64,000 nt of DNA from an uncultured Clostridia bacterium. Its GTDB lineage: Bacteria > Bacillota > Clostridia > TANB77 > UBA1234. The stretch covers positions 62,001 through 126,000 of the forward strand of contig CAKPEV010000002.1 in the NCBI GenBank assembly GCA_934149405.1. Direction: 5' to 3'. Positions within the stretch are counted from its first letter, which is position 1; every line of letters begins with the position of its first letter. Below, one piece after another: positions 39,909 to 49,700 of this stretch. Under the pieces are notes generated by a model that saw only the letters and a program-made list of their open reading frames with translations, searched no databases and was not told the origin of the DNA. The translations under genes and the position numbers were made by a program.

Positions 39909-39958
39909 TGAGCGATAGTATGGCAAGTTAGGAAATTGCTACTACTATCGCTTGTTTT
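39909..39958 (+). terminator. terminator of the parAB operon
   Basis: AGCGATAGTA / TACTATCGCT stem followed by TGTTTTTA. Confidence 0.85.
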
Positions 39959-40017
39959 TAGTTAAAAATTTATATATATCAGTATGTTGGTAATAATAAA
40001 AATTCAAAAAATATGTA

Positions 40018-40046
40018 TTGACAAACCTAAATTCAAATGGTAATAT
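40018..40046 (+). promoter_or_regulatory. promoter of tRNA-Ser genes
   Basis: TTGACA (40018-40023), 17-bp spacer, TAATAT (40041-40046; an overlapping TATAAT starts at 40044), 18-20 bp before the tRNA. Confidence 0.75.
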
Positions 40047-40066
40047 AATTATTGTCGACGCGACAT

Positions 40067-40157
<91 letters not shown>

Positions 40158-40161
40158 ACAA

Positions 40162-40193
40162 AAAAGATTAGATTTCACATCTAATCTTTATTA
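40162..40193 (+). terminator. terminator after tRNA-Ser(TGA)
   Basis: AAGATTAGAT / ATCTAATCTT hairpin, T-rich 3' side. Confidence 0.8.
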
Positions 40194-40212
40194 AAATAAA
40201 AACGTAGACCAT

Positions 40213-40304
40213 GGAGACATACCCAAGCCGGTCGAAGGGGACAGTTTGCTAAACTGTTAGGGTTCGCAAGGGCCGCGAGGGTTCGAATCCCTCTGTCTCC
40301 GCCA
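40213..40304 (+). tRNA. tRNA-Ser (anticodon GCT)
   Basis: 92 nt with encoded CCA. Acceptor GGAGACA/TGTCTCC, anticodon stem ACAGT/ACTGT with loop TTGCTAA (anticodon GCT), long variable arm, T arm AGGGTTCGAATCCCT. Confidence 0.95.
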
Positions 40305-40306
40305 TA

Positions 40307-40341
40307 AAGCACTACACGAGAATGTGTAGTGTTTTATTTTT
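40307..40341 (+). terminator. terminator after tRNA-Ser(GCT)
   Basis: AGCACTACAC / GTGTAGTGTT hairpin followed by TTATTTTT. Confidence 0.85.
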
Positions 40342-40391
40342 GGCAATAAACGAAAACGATTCGAACCCGAGAGGGCTTTGAGCGTGAAGAA

Positions 40392-40417
40392 AAAGCTTCA
40401 CAAAAATGTGAAGCTTT
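40392..40417 (-). terminator. terminator after mecA
   Basis: AAAGCTTCAC / GTGAAGCTTT stem; the minus-strand reading ends in TTTTTC. Confidence 0.8.
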
Positions 40418-40426
40418 AAAAATTTG

Positions 40427-41050
40427 TTATTTCTTTTTACTCTTTTTCTTCTTTTTATTAAAGTAAGTTGCAATTGTTTGAAGTGCATTATCTGGTATAA
40501 TTACCTTTCCGTATTCGTTTAGTTTTGCTTCCAACAAATCTGGTGTTTTAGATAAAGTCGCATAATCTAAAATTGTGTTGAATGGAATAAAATCAGTTTT
40601 TAAATAATACTCTTCATTCATCTTATAAAGTGAGTTTTCATGTAATACTGAGACATCACAAACATTGCAGAATGCACAAATGTCATCAAAAGTATTAAAT
40701 GAATATATTGCCAATTCGTGTTTTAATGGAACCGATTTTCTTTTAAGCCTAAAGTTTTCTTTAGTCATTTTCTTAGGCTTAGATATTCTTTCGATGGGAG
40801 CTTTCTCGTTAGTTTTTGTAACAAGTAAAGTAAAGTTACCAGAACCAGAAGTTGAAGCTTCTACATATATCATAGAATCATCTACATTAAATCCACATTC
40901 CTTCTCAGCCTCTTGAAGCAATTCCCAAAACAAATCTTGAGATTCTGGAGAATTGTACATAAAAGAATGCAATGTTATATTTCTTTCTTCTAAATCGTCA
41001 ATAGAAAGTGTTATTTTTAATTTATCTTCATTCAATTTTTCTATTTTCAA
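40427..41050 (-). CDS. mecA: adaptor protein MecA-like
   Basis: About 207 residues. The N-terminal part (KIEKLNEDKLKITLSIDDLEERNITLHSF, split by position) and the PESQDLFWELLQEAEKECGF segment match MecA/NegR, the ClpC adaptor that delivers substrates for proteolysis and controls competence. A basic linker (about 100-125, KPKKMTKENFRLKRK) separates it from the C-terminal ClpC-binding domain (FDDICAFCNV). The start is TTG 41050, 8 bp after AAAGGAGG; the in-frame ATG at 41071 would put the ribosome site inside the gene. Ends in a run of Lys. Confidence 0.8.
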   Translation of the reverse strand: MKIEKLNEDKLKITLSIDDLEERNITLHSFMYNSPESQDLFWELLQEAEKECGFNVDDSMIYVEASTSGSGNFTLLVTKTNEKAPIERISKPKKMTKENFRLKRKSVPLKHELAIYSFNTFDDICAFCNVCDVSVLHENSLYKMNEEYYLKTDFIPFNTILDYATLSKTPDLLEAKLNEYGKVIIPDNALQTIATYFNKKKKKSKKK

Positions 41051-41355
41051 AGCACAAAACCTCCTTTGCATATGTTAATTATATTATACGTTGAATTTAT
41101 CACTTTTTAAATGCAAAAAAAAATGAAACAATTCAATATTTTTCCTACTATAATATATTAAAAAAATACAGCAAATGTACTTTGTACGAATTATACTTTT
41201 TATTTTATTAAATGTCAATATAGGAGGCGAACAATTATTTTTCTAAGCGGATGTTCATGTTACTATTTAGCTTTGATTTAAGCTATAAATAATGTATCAA
41301 AAAATAAATTCATAAAACTAGTGGATAAGCATACATTTTAGTGGAGGTGATTTTA

Positions 41356-41841
41356 ATGAATAAAGTAAAATCTGTTTTAGTACTTGCCATGATAATAGTA
41401 TGTGTTATAGGTCTCACAATATCAAGAAATAAAAATCTTAACGACGAGATTTCAAATCAAACTACAGGCTTAGAGACAAAGGTTGTTTTGTATTTTTCAA
41501 ATCCTGAGAATGGAGAGCTTACAAAAGAATATAGAAACGTAGAATTGAGTAGCATAAAAAATGATTTAGCTGGAACAATCATAAACGAACTTTTAAAAGG
41601 TCCTAACACAGAGGGACTGGTTTCGCCAATACCAACTGGCACAAAGGTTAATTCATGTAAAGAAGAAAACGATAAAATAAAAATTGATTTTTCAAGCGAA
41701 TACAAAAATGGGAAACCAAATGAACTTGAAGAACTACATAAAATATATTCTGTGGTAAATTCTCTAACAGAAATAACAGAAATAAATGAAGTTGAAATAA
41801 CTGTTGATGGCAATGCTTTAACAAGCAAAATAAGGTTATAA
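41356..41841 (+). CDS. GerMN-domain protein, membrane-anchored
   Basis: 161 residues. N-terminal hydrophobic segment (about 5-23) and a GerMN (sporulation/germination) domain: KVVLYFSNPENGELTKEYR, IINELLKGPNTEGLVSPIP and VNSLTEITEINEVEITVDG. GerMN domains occur in GerM and in LpqB-like lipoproteins. The start is ATG 41356, 5 bp after GGAGGTGA. The 305 bp upstream, shared with mecA, are AT-rich and show no gene. A sporulation role is possible but not shown. Confidence 0.82.
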   Translation: MNKVKSVLVLAMIIVCVIGLTISRNKNLNDEISNQTTGLETKVVLYFSNPENGELTKEYRNVELSSIKNDLAGTIINELLKGPNTEGLVSPIPTGTKVNSCKEENDKIKIDFSSEYKNGKPNELEELHKIYSVVNSLTEITEINEVEITVDGNALTSKIRL

Positions 41842-41869
41842 AATGAGTGTTAGCGCTAAAGTGTAAAAT

Positions 41870-41921
41870 GAAGTGCACCAAAAATGTTAGACATAAATCT
41901 AATACTCTGGGTGCACTTCAA
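41870..41921. terminator. terminator between convergent genes
   Basis: GAAGTGCACC / GGGTGCACTTC outer stem with inner TTAGA / TCTAA pairing, between the GerMN gene and the following minus-strand gene. Confidence 0.8.
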
Positions 41922-41942
41922 ATATTCACACTTACTTTAAAT

Positions 41943-42431
41943 TTAACTTTCTTTGCTTTTTAAAATTTCATAAACTTCTTTAATGGGCATTTCATCTATA
42001 ATCTTTCTAACTTCTAACTCATAGAAAAAATCTTCAGAATTATCAAATAGTAGAGGAATATCAATTGTTTTATTATAAATAGAAATCTTATCAGAGATTA
42101 CCGATGTATCAATTAAAACGATGGGATTTTTTAAGCTTCCAAATATGTAATTGTTAATTTGTGTATAGCCAAGTTGCTCACCGTTATAATTGTTAATAAC
42201 TTCTTTATCTATAACTCTTAAATGGTCATCTAAAATATCTAGTTTTAAACAAGTATAATCATTAGAATTATATTTTTCTAAATCATCTTTTGGATTCAAT
42301 AAACCAATTAAAAAGGGCTTAACGTAGCCGTTTATATTTAGTTCTTTATTAAAGTTTTTTGAAAGTCTTATGCCATATTTTAAAAATATAGGCAAATTCT
42401 CATTTTTCGTGTAATAGTAAATAACTGACAT
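41943..42431 (-). CDS. hypothetical protein
   Basis: 162 residues, not recognised. No signal peptide or membrane segment. Begins MSVIYYYTKNENLPIFLKYGIRLSKN, contains YVKPFLIGLLNPKDDLEKY and TCLKLDILDDHLRVIDKEVI, and ends in a helical, charged C-terminus. The N-terminal pattern (short beta strand, then KYGI) is reminiscent of small ADP-ribosyltransferase-like folds, but I see no catalytic signature and do not claim it. The start is ATG 42431 after AGGTGATG. Divergent from the por operon. Confidence 0.55.
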   Translation of the reverse strand: MSVIYYYTKNENLPIFLKYGIRLSKNFNKELNINGYVKPFLIGLLNPKDDLEKYNSNDYTCLKLDILDDHLRVIDKEVINNYNGEQLGYTQINNYIFGSLKNPIVLIDTSVISDKISIYNKTIDIPLLFDNSEDFFYELEVRKIIDEMPIKEVYEILKSKES

Positions 42432-42499
42432 TTTCATCACCTAGGAAAAGTATATATTAAAGCACAAAAATATACAAGAATTTTAAGTTACAAATATTG

Positions 42500-42528
42500 T
42501 TGACACTATAAAAATACGGATATATACT
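42500..42528 (+). promoter_or_regulatory. por operon promoter
   Basis: TTGACA (42500-42505), 17-bp spacer, TATACT (42523-42528), about 30 bp before porG. Confidence 0.8.
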
Positions 42529-42559
42529 ATCATTGTAATTTTTAAATAGGAGGATGAAA

Positions 42560-43138
42560 ATGAATAAATTAGTTGAAATAAGATGGCATGGCAGAGGCGG
42601 TCAAGGTGCTAAAACAGCCTCTTTATTACTAGCAGATGCTGCATTTAATACAGGCAAATATATTCAAGGTTTCCCTGAATATGGACCTGAAAGAATGGGC
42701 GCACCAATCACTGCTTACAATAGAATAAGCGATGAAAAAATAACAATTCACAGCAATATTTATGAACCAGACTATGTAGTTGTTGTAGATGATTCATTAC
42801 TAGAAAGCGTTGATGTTACTAAAGGATTAAAAGAAGAAGGTGCTATAGTTATAAACACAACTAAAACACCAGATGAAGTTAGACCTTTACTAAAAGGATA
42901 TAAAGGAAAGGTTTGCACAATTGATGCAAAAACAATATCAATAGAAACACTTGGAAAGTACTTTCCAAACACACCAATGCTTGCAGCAATAGTAAAAGTT
43001 AGTGGAATAATGGAAGAGCAAGCTTTCTTAGATGATATGGTTGAATCTTTCAAACACAAATTTGCTAAGAAACCAGAAGTTATAGATGGTAATATGGCTG
43101 CATTAAAACGTTCTTTAAATGAAGTAAAAGGACTATAA
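42560..43138 (+). CDS. porG: pyruvate/2-ketoisovalerate ferredoxin oxidoreductase, gamma subunit
   Basis: 192 residues. Gamma-subunit signature VEIRWHGRGGQGAKTAS at the N-terminus and GFPEYGPERMGAPITAYNR following it. Part of the four-subunit 2-oxoacid:ferredoxin oxidoreductase that oxidises a 2-oxoacid and CoA to acyl-CoA and CO2 with reduction of ferredoxin. The start is ATG 42560, 6 bp after TAGGAGG. First gene of an operon in the order G-D-A-B, with short gaps (16-33 bp). Confidence 0.93.
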   Translation: MNKLVEIRWHGRGGQGAKTASLLLADAAFNTGKYIQGFPEYGPERMGAPITAYNRISDEKITIHSNIYEPDYVVVVDDSLLESVDVTKGLKEEGAIVINTTKTPDEVRPLLKGYKGKVCTIDAKTISIETLGKYFPNTPMLAAIVKVSGIMEEQAFLDDMVESFKHKFAKKPEVIDGNMAALKRSLNEVKGL

Positions 43139-43171
43139 AACGTTAAAGAATAATTGAGAGGAGAGATATAA

Positions 43172-43468
43172 ATGTCTGAAAAAAGAACAACAATAAATCC
43201 AGATTCAACATGGGAAGAAATGACACCAGGTGGAACAATCTACACAGCTGCAAACTCAGAGGAGTTTAAGACAGGAGACTGGAGATCAAGAAGACCAGTA
43301 TTCCATGAAGATAAATGTAAACAATGCGGACTATGTGTTCCAACATGTCCAGATAGTGCAATACCAGTAGTTGAAGGTGGAAAGAGAACAGACTTCAATT
43401 TTGATTATTGTAAGGGTTGCGGAGTATGTGCAAAAGCATGTCCTTTTGGCGCAATCACAATGGAATAA
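43172..43468 (+). CDS. porD: 2-oxoacid:ferredoxin oxidoreductase, delta (ferredoxin) subunit
   Basis: 98 residues. Two CxxCxxCxxxCP clusters (CKQCGLCVPTCPDSAIP and CKGCGVCAKACPFGAI), so it carries two 4Fe-4S centres that pass electrons to external ferredoxin. The N-terminal segment (STWEEMTPGGTI) is typical of the delta subunit of archaeal-type enzymes. The start ATG follows GAGAGGAG. Confidence 0.95.
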   Translation: MSEKRTTINPDSTWEEMTPGGTIYTAANSEEFKTGDWRSRRPVFHEDKCKQCGLCVPTCPDSAIPVVEGGKRTDFNFDYCKGCGVCAKACPFGAITME

Positions 43469-43498
43469 AAATTAAAAGAAAAGGAAGGAGAAAAATAA

Positions 43499-44683
43499 AT
43501 GAGTATTAGAGAGAGATTAAGTGGAAACGAAGCAGTTGCAAATGCAATGCGTCAAATCAATCCAGATGTAGTTGCTGCTTTCCCTATAACACCTTCAACA
43601 GAGGTGCCACAATATTTTTCAACATTCGTAAATGATGGAAAAGTAGATACAGAATTTATCCCAGTTGAAAGTGAACACAGTGCAATGAGTGCATGTGTTG
43701 GTGCATCAGCAGCAGGAGGAAGAGTTATGACAGCAACTTCTGCAAATGGACTTTCACTTATGTGGGAAATATTATATATAGCATCAAGTTCAAGACTTCC
43801 AATAGTTATGTCTTGTGTTAATAGAACAGTTTCAGGACCATTAAACATACATAACGATCATACAGATTCAATGGGAGCTAGAGATGCAGGTTGGATTCAA
43901 TTGTACTGTGAAACAAACCAAGAAGCATATGATAACGTTTTAATGGCAAACAGAATAGCAGAGCATGTCGATGTACATTTGCCATTAATGGTTTGCTATG
44001 ATGGATTTATAACATCACACTCTATTGAAAACATAGAATTATTAGAAGATGATAAAGCCAAAGCATTTGTTGGAGAATATCATCCAGAACATTTCTTATT
44101 AAATGCTAAAGAGCTAATAGCAGTTGGACCACTTGATGTTCAACCATATCACTTTGAACACAAATTCCAACAAGCTGAAGCAATGAGAAATGCTAAAAAG
44201 GTTATATTAGAAGTATCAGAAGAATTTGAAAAATTAACAGGTAGAAAATATGGTCTATTTGAAGAATATAAAACAGAAGACGCCGATAGAATAATCGTAG
44301 TATTAAACTCAACAGCTGGAACAGCTAAATACGTAGTAGACGAGCTTAGAGCTAAAGGAGAAAAAGTTGGTTTAATCAAACCAAGAGTATTCAGACCATT
44401 CCCAGGCGAAGAGCTTGCAAAAGCATTATCAAAAGCAAAAGTCGTAGCAATAATGGATAAAGCAGATAGCTTAAATGGAGCTGCAGGTCCTTTATACACA
44501 GATACAACATGTGCAATGCATTCTTTTGGAGTAACTGGAGTAAAAACAGTTAACTACATCTATGGATTAGGTGGAAGAGATGTTAGAGCAGAAGATATCG
44601 AAAAAGTATATAGCGATTTAGCAGAAATCGAAAAGACAGGAAAAGTTGAAAATCCATATAGATATTTAGGACTAAAAGGTTAG
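43499..44683 (+). CDS. porA: 2-oxoacid:ferredoxin oxidoreductase, alpha subunit
   Basis: 394 residues. SGNEAVANAMRQINPDVVAAFPITPSTE in the pyrimidine-binding domain, the TATSANGLSLMWEILYIASSSRLP stretch, and a C-terminal transketolase-like domain with LIKPRVFRPFPGEEL. Binds the TPP pyrimidine side together with the beta subunit. Subunit sizes and order favour the Por type, but Vor enzymes are close relatives. The start ATG follows AGGAAGGAG. Confidence 0.92.
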   Translation: MSIRERLSGNEAVANAMRQINPDVVAAFPITPSTEVPQYFSTFVNDGKVDTEFIPVESEHSAMSACVGASAAGGRVMTATSANGLSLMWEILYIASSSRLPIVMSCVNRTVSGPLNIHNDHTDSMGARDAGWIQLYCETNQEAYDNVLMANRIAEHVDVHLPLMVCYDGFITSHSIENIELLEDDKAKAFVGEYHPEHFLLNAKELIAVGPLDVQPYHFEHKFQQAEAMRNAKKVILEVSEEFEKLTGRKYGLFEEYKTEDADRIIVVLNSTAGTAKYVVDELRAKGEKVGLIKPRVFRPFPGEELAKALSKAKVVAIMDKADSLNGAAGPLYTDTTCAMHSFGVTGVKTVNYIYGLGGRDVRAEDIEKVYSDLAEIEKTGKVENPYRYLGLKG

Positions 44684-44698
44684 AAGGGAGGAAGAAAA

Positions 44699-45652
44699 AT
44701 GGCATATAATTTAAAAGAAGCAATTCAAAAACCAAATAGATTAGCATCTGGTCACAGAATGTGTGCAGGATGTGGAGCTCCAGTAGTTGTAAACGCTGTA
44801 CTTCGTGGATTAAAGAAAGAAGATCACGCAGTAATAGGAGCCGCTACAGGATGCCTAGAAGTATCATCATTCATTTATCCATACACAGCATGGAGAGATT
44901 CATTCATACACAATGCATTCGAAAATGCAGGAGCAACAATGTCAGGTGTTGAAGCATGCTATAAAGTAATGAAGAAAAAAGGAAAAATAGGTGAAGATGA
45001 ACACTTCAAATTTATAGCATTTGGTGGAGATGGTGGAACATATGATATAGGTTTACAATCACTATCAGGAGCTATGGAAAGAGGACATGATATGGTTTAT
45101 GTATGTTATGATAACGGAGCATACATGAATACAGGTATTCAACGTTCATCAGCAACACCAAGATTTGCAGACACAACAACATCACCAGCAGGAAAGGTAG
45201 TGCCAGGAAAACAACAAAAGAGAAAAGACTTAACAGAAGTACTTGCAAATCATCATTTACCATATGTTGCCCAAACAGCTGCAATTGGTAATTTTAAAGA
45301 TATTACAGAAAAGGCTGAAAAAGCAATATACACAGAAGGACCATGCTTCCTAAATGTACTTGCTCCATGCCCAAGAGGATGGGGATACAACTCAGATGAT
45401 TTAATGGAAATAAACAAGCTTGCTGTAGAAACATGTTATTGGCCACTATATGAAGTAATCGATGGAAGATATGTAGTAAACTACAAACCAAAGGAAAAAC
45501 TTCCTGTAGCTGAGTTCCTAAAAATGCAAAAGAGATTCAAACACTTATTCAAACCAGGTAATGAGTGGATGATAGAAGAACTACAAAAAGAAGTAGATGA
45601 AAGATGGAATAGACTACTAGAACTTGAAAAATTAACAAATACAGAAGCGTAA
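44699..45652 (+). CDS. porB: 2-oxoacid:ferredoxin oxidoreductase, beta subunit
   Basis: 317 residues. TPP- and iron-sulfur-binding subunit: GHRMCAGCGAPVVVNAV near residue 17 (the CxxC cluster ligands), IGAATGCLEVSSFIYPYTAW, the TPP motif GGDGGTYDIGLQSLSGA, and YDNGAYMNTGIQRSSATP. Last gene of the operon, 15 bp after porA, followed by a strong terminator. Confidence 0.94.
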   Translation: MAYNLKEAIQKPNRLASGHRMCAGCGAPVVVNAVLRGLKKEDHAVIGAATGCLEVSSFIYPYTAWRDSFIHNAFENAGATMSGVEACYKVMKKKGKIGEDEHFKFIAFGGDGGTYDIGLQSLSGAMERGHDMVYVCYDNGAYMNTGIQRSSATPRFADTTTSPAGKVVPGKQQKRKDLTEVLANHHLPYVAQTAAIGNFKDITEKAEKAIYTEGPCFLNVLAPCPRGWGYNSDDLMEINKLAVETCYWPLYEVIDGRYVVNYKPKEKLPVAEFLKMQKRFKHLFKPGNEWMIEELQKEVDERWNRLLELEKLTNTEA

Positions 45653-45661
45653 ATATAAGAT

Positions 45662-45692
45662 AAGGCTAGGATGCAAAATCCTAGCCTTTTTC
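45662..45692 (+). terminator. terminator of the por operon
   Basis: AAGGCTAGGAT / ATCCTAGCCTT stem with a T5 tail. Confidence 0.92.
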
Positions 45693-45758
45693 TATGGACA
45701 TATGTAGAAAGTTGTGTTATTGTAGTAGTACTATATTTATTTTTGGGGAGTGATATTT

Positions 45759-46478
45759 ATGTCTAGCAGTTCGTGGTTTGAAAAGTTTTTTAAGCCTAAG
45801 AAAAAAGAAACAGAAAAAATTGTTCCATGTGAAACAAAAAAAGAAGAAAAGAAGGAAAACAAAAATAAAAAAGAGAAAGGCATAGTAATCACAATCGGAA
45901 GAGAGCTTGGAAGTGGCGGAAGAAAAGTTGCAAAAGAAGTTGCAAAAAGATTAAACCTAGAATATTATGACAAAGAAATAATAACCAAAGCGGCAAAAGA
46001 GAACGGCATAGATGAAAACTTGTTTAAACAAGTAGATGAATCAGATTTAGATAGCTTTTGGTATGAATTTTCTATAAATGCATATGAAAAAGAAGAAAAA
46101 ACAACATCGTATAAAGAAATGGCAGCAGCAGATAAATTATTTATGGTGCAATCAGATGCAATAAGAGATATTGCTAAAAAAGGTGGGGCCGTGATTGTTG
46201 GCAGATGTGCAACATACATATTAAAGAATAATTCAAAAAAAGTTTTTATTTGTGCGAATGAAAAAGATAGAATAGAAAGAATAGAAAAGTCGTATAAAGT
46301 GGATGCTGTAAAGGCAAAAGAGATAATGGAAAATTCAGATAAAAAGAGAGAAAATTATCATACATATTATACAAATCAAGATTGGAAAGATAAAAAGAAT
46401 TACGACTTAGTAATAAACACAAGTGAAACAGGAATAGAAAAAGCAATAGAAGAGGTAATAAAACTTGCAAAAGCTTAG
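45759..46478 (+). CDS. cytidylate kinase-like family protein
   Basis: 239 residues. After a basic, low-complexity N-terminal region (about 1-40, Lys/Glu-rich) comes a P-loop kinase fold: IVITIGRELGSGGRKVAKEVAKRL with the G-x-x-x-S-G-G-R loop typical of Cytidylate_kin2, then EYYDKEIITKAAKENGID and GGAVIVGRCATYIL. The family is common in Clostridia and its substrate is not established. The start is ATG 45759, 7 bp after GGGGAG. The N-terminal coding region contains a parS-like site (45821-45836). Confidence 0.83.
   Translation: MSSSSWFEKFFKPKKKETEKIVPCETKKEEKKENKNKKEKGIVITIGRELGSGGRKVAKEVAKRLNLEYYDKEIITKAAKENGIDENLFKQVDESDLDSFWYEFSINAYEKEEKTTSYKEMAAADKLFMVQSDAIRDIAKKGGAVIVGRCATYILKNNSKKVFICANEKDRIERIEKSYKVDAVKAKEIMENSDKKRENYHTYYTNQDWKDKKNYDLVINTSETGIEKAIEEVIKLAKA
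45821..45836. other. parS-like site inside kinase-like gene
   Basis: TGTTCCATGTGAAACA, 15 of 16 to TGTTNCACGTGAAACA; about 8 kb from parB. Confidence 0.65.
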
Positions 46479-46482
46479 GGAG

Positions 46483-46536
46483 AAGAGCATTTTCGTAAAA
46501 TGAAAAAAATAGTAATTTTACGAAAATGCTCTTTTG
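46483..46536 (+). terminator. terminator after kinase-like gene
   Basis: AAGAGCATTTTCGTAAAA / TTTTACGAAAATGCTCTT, a perfect 18-bp stem followed by TTG. Confidence 0.88.
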
Positions 46537-46754
46537 TTACAATATTGTTACAAAAATGTAAAGAAAAATTAATAAATAAAAAAAATAAAGAGTTGAAAAT
46601 TTACTATAGTTATTTCCGTAAAGGCATTTAGTGAGAAAATGCAAAGGTTTAAAGCGAATGGAAAAATCACCTTCTAGACAATTAAATTAATAAATGTTAA
46701 ATATAATATTAAGGATAATAATGTTTAGTTTTATATAAATGGAGGTATGAATAC

Positions 46755-49700
46755 ATGAAAATAAGAAACCAACAAGAAGGTGTTACGCTCATCACCGTCG
46801 TGATAACTATTGTGGTTGTTATAATAATCGCTGCAATTGGATATACGGCAAGTAATACTGGACTAGAAGAAGCTGTGTCGACCAAATTTAAACAGGAAAT
46901 AGCTGAAGTAAAAAAAGGAGTAGATACACAAAAAATAATTAATTCTAAAAAAGGATTAGATGAAGCAACATTAAATTCAAGCTTTAAAAAAGTAAATGTG
47001 TCAAATCCACCAAAAAACTTCGTAAGCTTTGATGCTGGTAAAGCAACAGCGTATTTGATAGACCTTGATGTAATAGATTATACAAAAATAAAAACTGGGC
47101 AAAAATATAAGGATTTGCAAGAAGGCGATACGGTAACATTCGACAAAGATGACGTGTACATATATGACAAAAAAGGAACTGTATACTACGTGAAAGGGAT
47201 AAGTATAGACGGAAATGAAAATGTGTATACAATAGATTCAAGAGAAAAAGAAGGTCCAGATGTAACAGCAGAGAATACAGCAGGAGGGGTTATAAGCATA
47301 ACAGTAATACCAATAAAAGGTGGCGAAATAACTTCTGTAACTGTTGAAGGACAAATGGCTACAAAAGAATCTGATGGCGTATATAAGTTTGAGGTTGTTA
47401 AAAATGGAAATTATACGGTTATTGCAACTGAAGAAGGAAACGGAGCCACTAGGACAACAGCTGTAGTAAATAAATTAGATGAAACAGATATAGATGGTGA
47501 AAGTTCAAAAGCACCGACCAAAGCAATAATTAAAATAAATACTGGAGAAGCGTATACAACAAGGCAATTGGCAACATTGGGAATAGATACAGATGCCGAA
47601 ATAATGTGTATAAAACAAAGCAAGAGTGAAGACACACTAGATGCGCCAAGTAGTGGTGATGCAACATGGAGAAGAAGTGCTGATACAGCAGCATTGTATT
47701 TATCAGAAGGTTTAAATGTAGTACATGCATGGTTTAAGAATAAAAAGAATGATACAGTTTTATATCAAAAAACATCAATAATATTAGATACAACACCTCC
47801 AACAAGAACAAAGCCAGAAGTTGTAGTAGATGGATATGATTTTGAAATAACAGCAAAACAAATAGATCCAGCAGTCGGCTCAGGACTAAAAAAGATAGAA
47901 ATAGGATATAAAGAATCAACTGCGTCGGAATACAAATGGTTTGAAGTAGAGGATATTTTAAATCCTAAGATAACAATAAAAAATAATAAGCCTAATGCAA
48001 GTTACAATATAAAAAGTAGAGCAGAGGATAATGTTGGACATGTAACAGAATCTGTAGAACATTCAACCGGAAAGCTTAATGACATACCAAATGGAATCGT
48101 GATGGAATATTCACCAACAACTGGTTGGACAAATTTATCTACAGTTGTTATAACTTATCCAGAAAGAGCAATGGATGACGATTTTGAGAGATGGTATAGA
48201 CTTGCAGAAGGGGAATGGAAAGAGGCAACAGCAAGAGTAGAAAAACTATACATAGAAGATAACATGAAAATAGATGCAGTCGTTGTAAAGAAAACAGATA
48301 CAGAAACATTATTTGGAGAAATAAAGAGTCTAACAATAGAAAATATAGATGTGATAGAACCAAAAGTTGAAAATGTAAAACTTAATTTATCAAATGTTCC
48401 AACCAATTTTGATTTTGGTGGAACGGCCATAATAAGAGATGATGAGTCTGGACTATTCGCTTATGCGATAGTAAATTCCGAAAATAATCCGGAAAAATGG
48501 ACTCCATTAAATGAAACATTAAAAGAGAAAGAAATTACATTTGGAGTTAAAGTTGATACTCCCAACTATATATGGGTAAGGGATATCGCAGGAAATACAG
48601 CGAAAGAATATATAAACGTCGAAGCAAAAGATATTACTACTTCAAATGTAAAAGTAGAATTAACAAAAGATAATTACGAATATACAGGACAAGAAATACA
48701 GGCAGAAATTCTTGTAAAAGACGAAGATGAGAATGTGACTTTAAAGAAAGACGTTCACTACACAATAACGTACGAAAACAATATTAATGTAGGAACTGCA
48801 ACAGCTATAATAACAGGAAGAAGAGCGTATAACGGAACACGAAAGATAACGTTCTCAATAGTGGCGGCCAAACCAACAATAACATTAGATGATACAAGTT
48901 ATGTATATGATAGAAATACCAAAAGTATAAAGAGTGCAACAGTTACAGGGACGCCAAATGGCACAACACCAACAGGGGTCATAACATACACATATTATAC
49001 TAGTGAAAAAGTAGATGACCCAAACAACAGAACAACAAGTGCTAATGGTGCAGCAAGTGTTGGCGGAGCACCAAGTAAAGTTGGAACATATTACGTAGTT
49101 GCAGAAATCGCAGCACACGGAAATTATTTAGCTGCAACTAGCAATACGGCAATACTAACAATACAGCCATGCGCGGTAACAGTAACATTTAATGCAAATG
49201 GTGGTAGCGTTGGAACAAATACAAAAACAGTATATTATGACGAGACCTATGGCGATTTACCAACAGCAACAAGAACAGGATATACATTTGCTGGTTGGTA
49301 TACATCATCAACAGGCGGAACAAGAGTAACAAATACATCGACAGTTACAAATTCTAATGCACATACATTATATGCACATTGGACAGCAAATCAGTATACA
49401 GTAACATTAAATGCAAATGGAGGAAGTGTAAGTACATCGACGATTACTGTAACATATGACTCAACATATGGAACATTGCCAAACCCAAGCAGAAGTAATT
49501 ATGACTTTTTGGGTTGGTATACGGCAACATCAGGAGGAATACAAGTTAAGTCATCAACGGTTGTGAAGATAACGGCAAATCAGACATTATATGCACAATG
49601 GGTGGCAAAGTATGATTGTAAATGTAGTAACTGTACAAACAAGGTAAGTACATACAACTCATATTGTTCAACATGTAGCAGTTATTCAAAATGTTCATCA

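Noticed and set aside
40357..40375. T-arm-like fragment GATTCGAACCCGAGAGG near the tRNA-Ser genes
   Set aside because: Too short to be a tRNA remnant or attachment site with confidence; no integrase or matching copy of useful length nearby.
46600..46700. Possible c-di-GMP riboswitch upstream of the pilin-like gene (TAAAGGCA, GTGAGAAAATGCAAAG)
   Set aside because: Only fragments of the conserved core are present, and I could not fold the required paired elements; not supportable without a covariance search.
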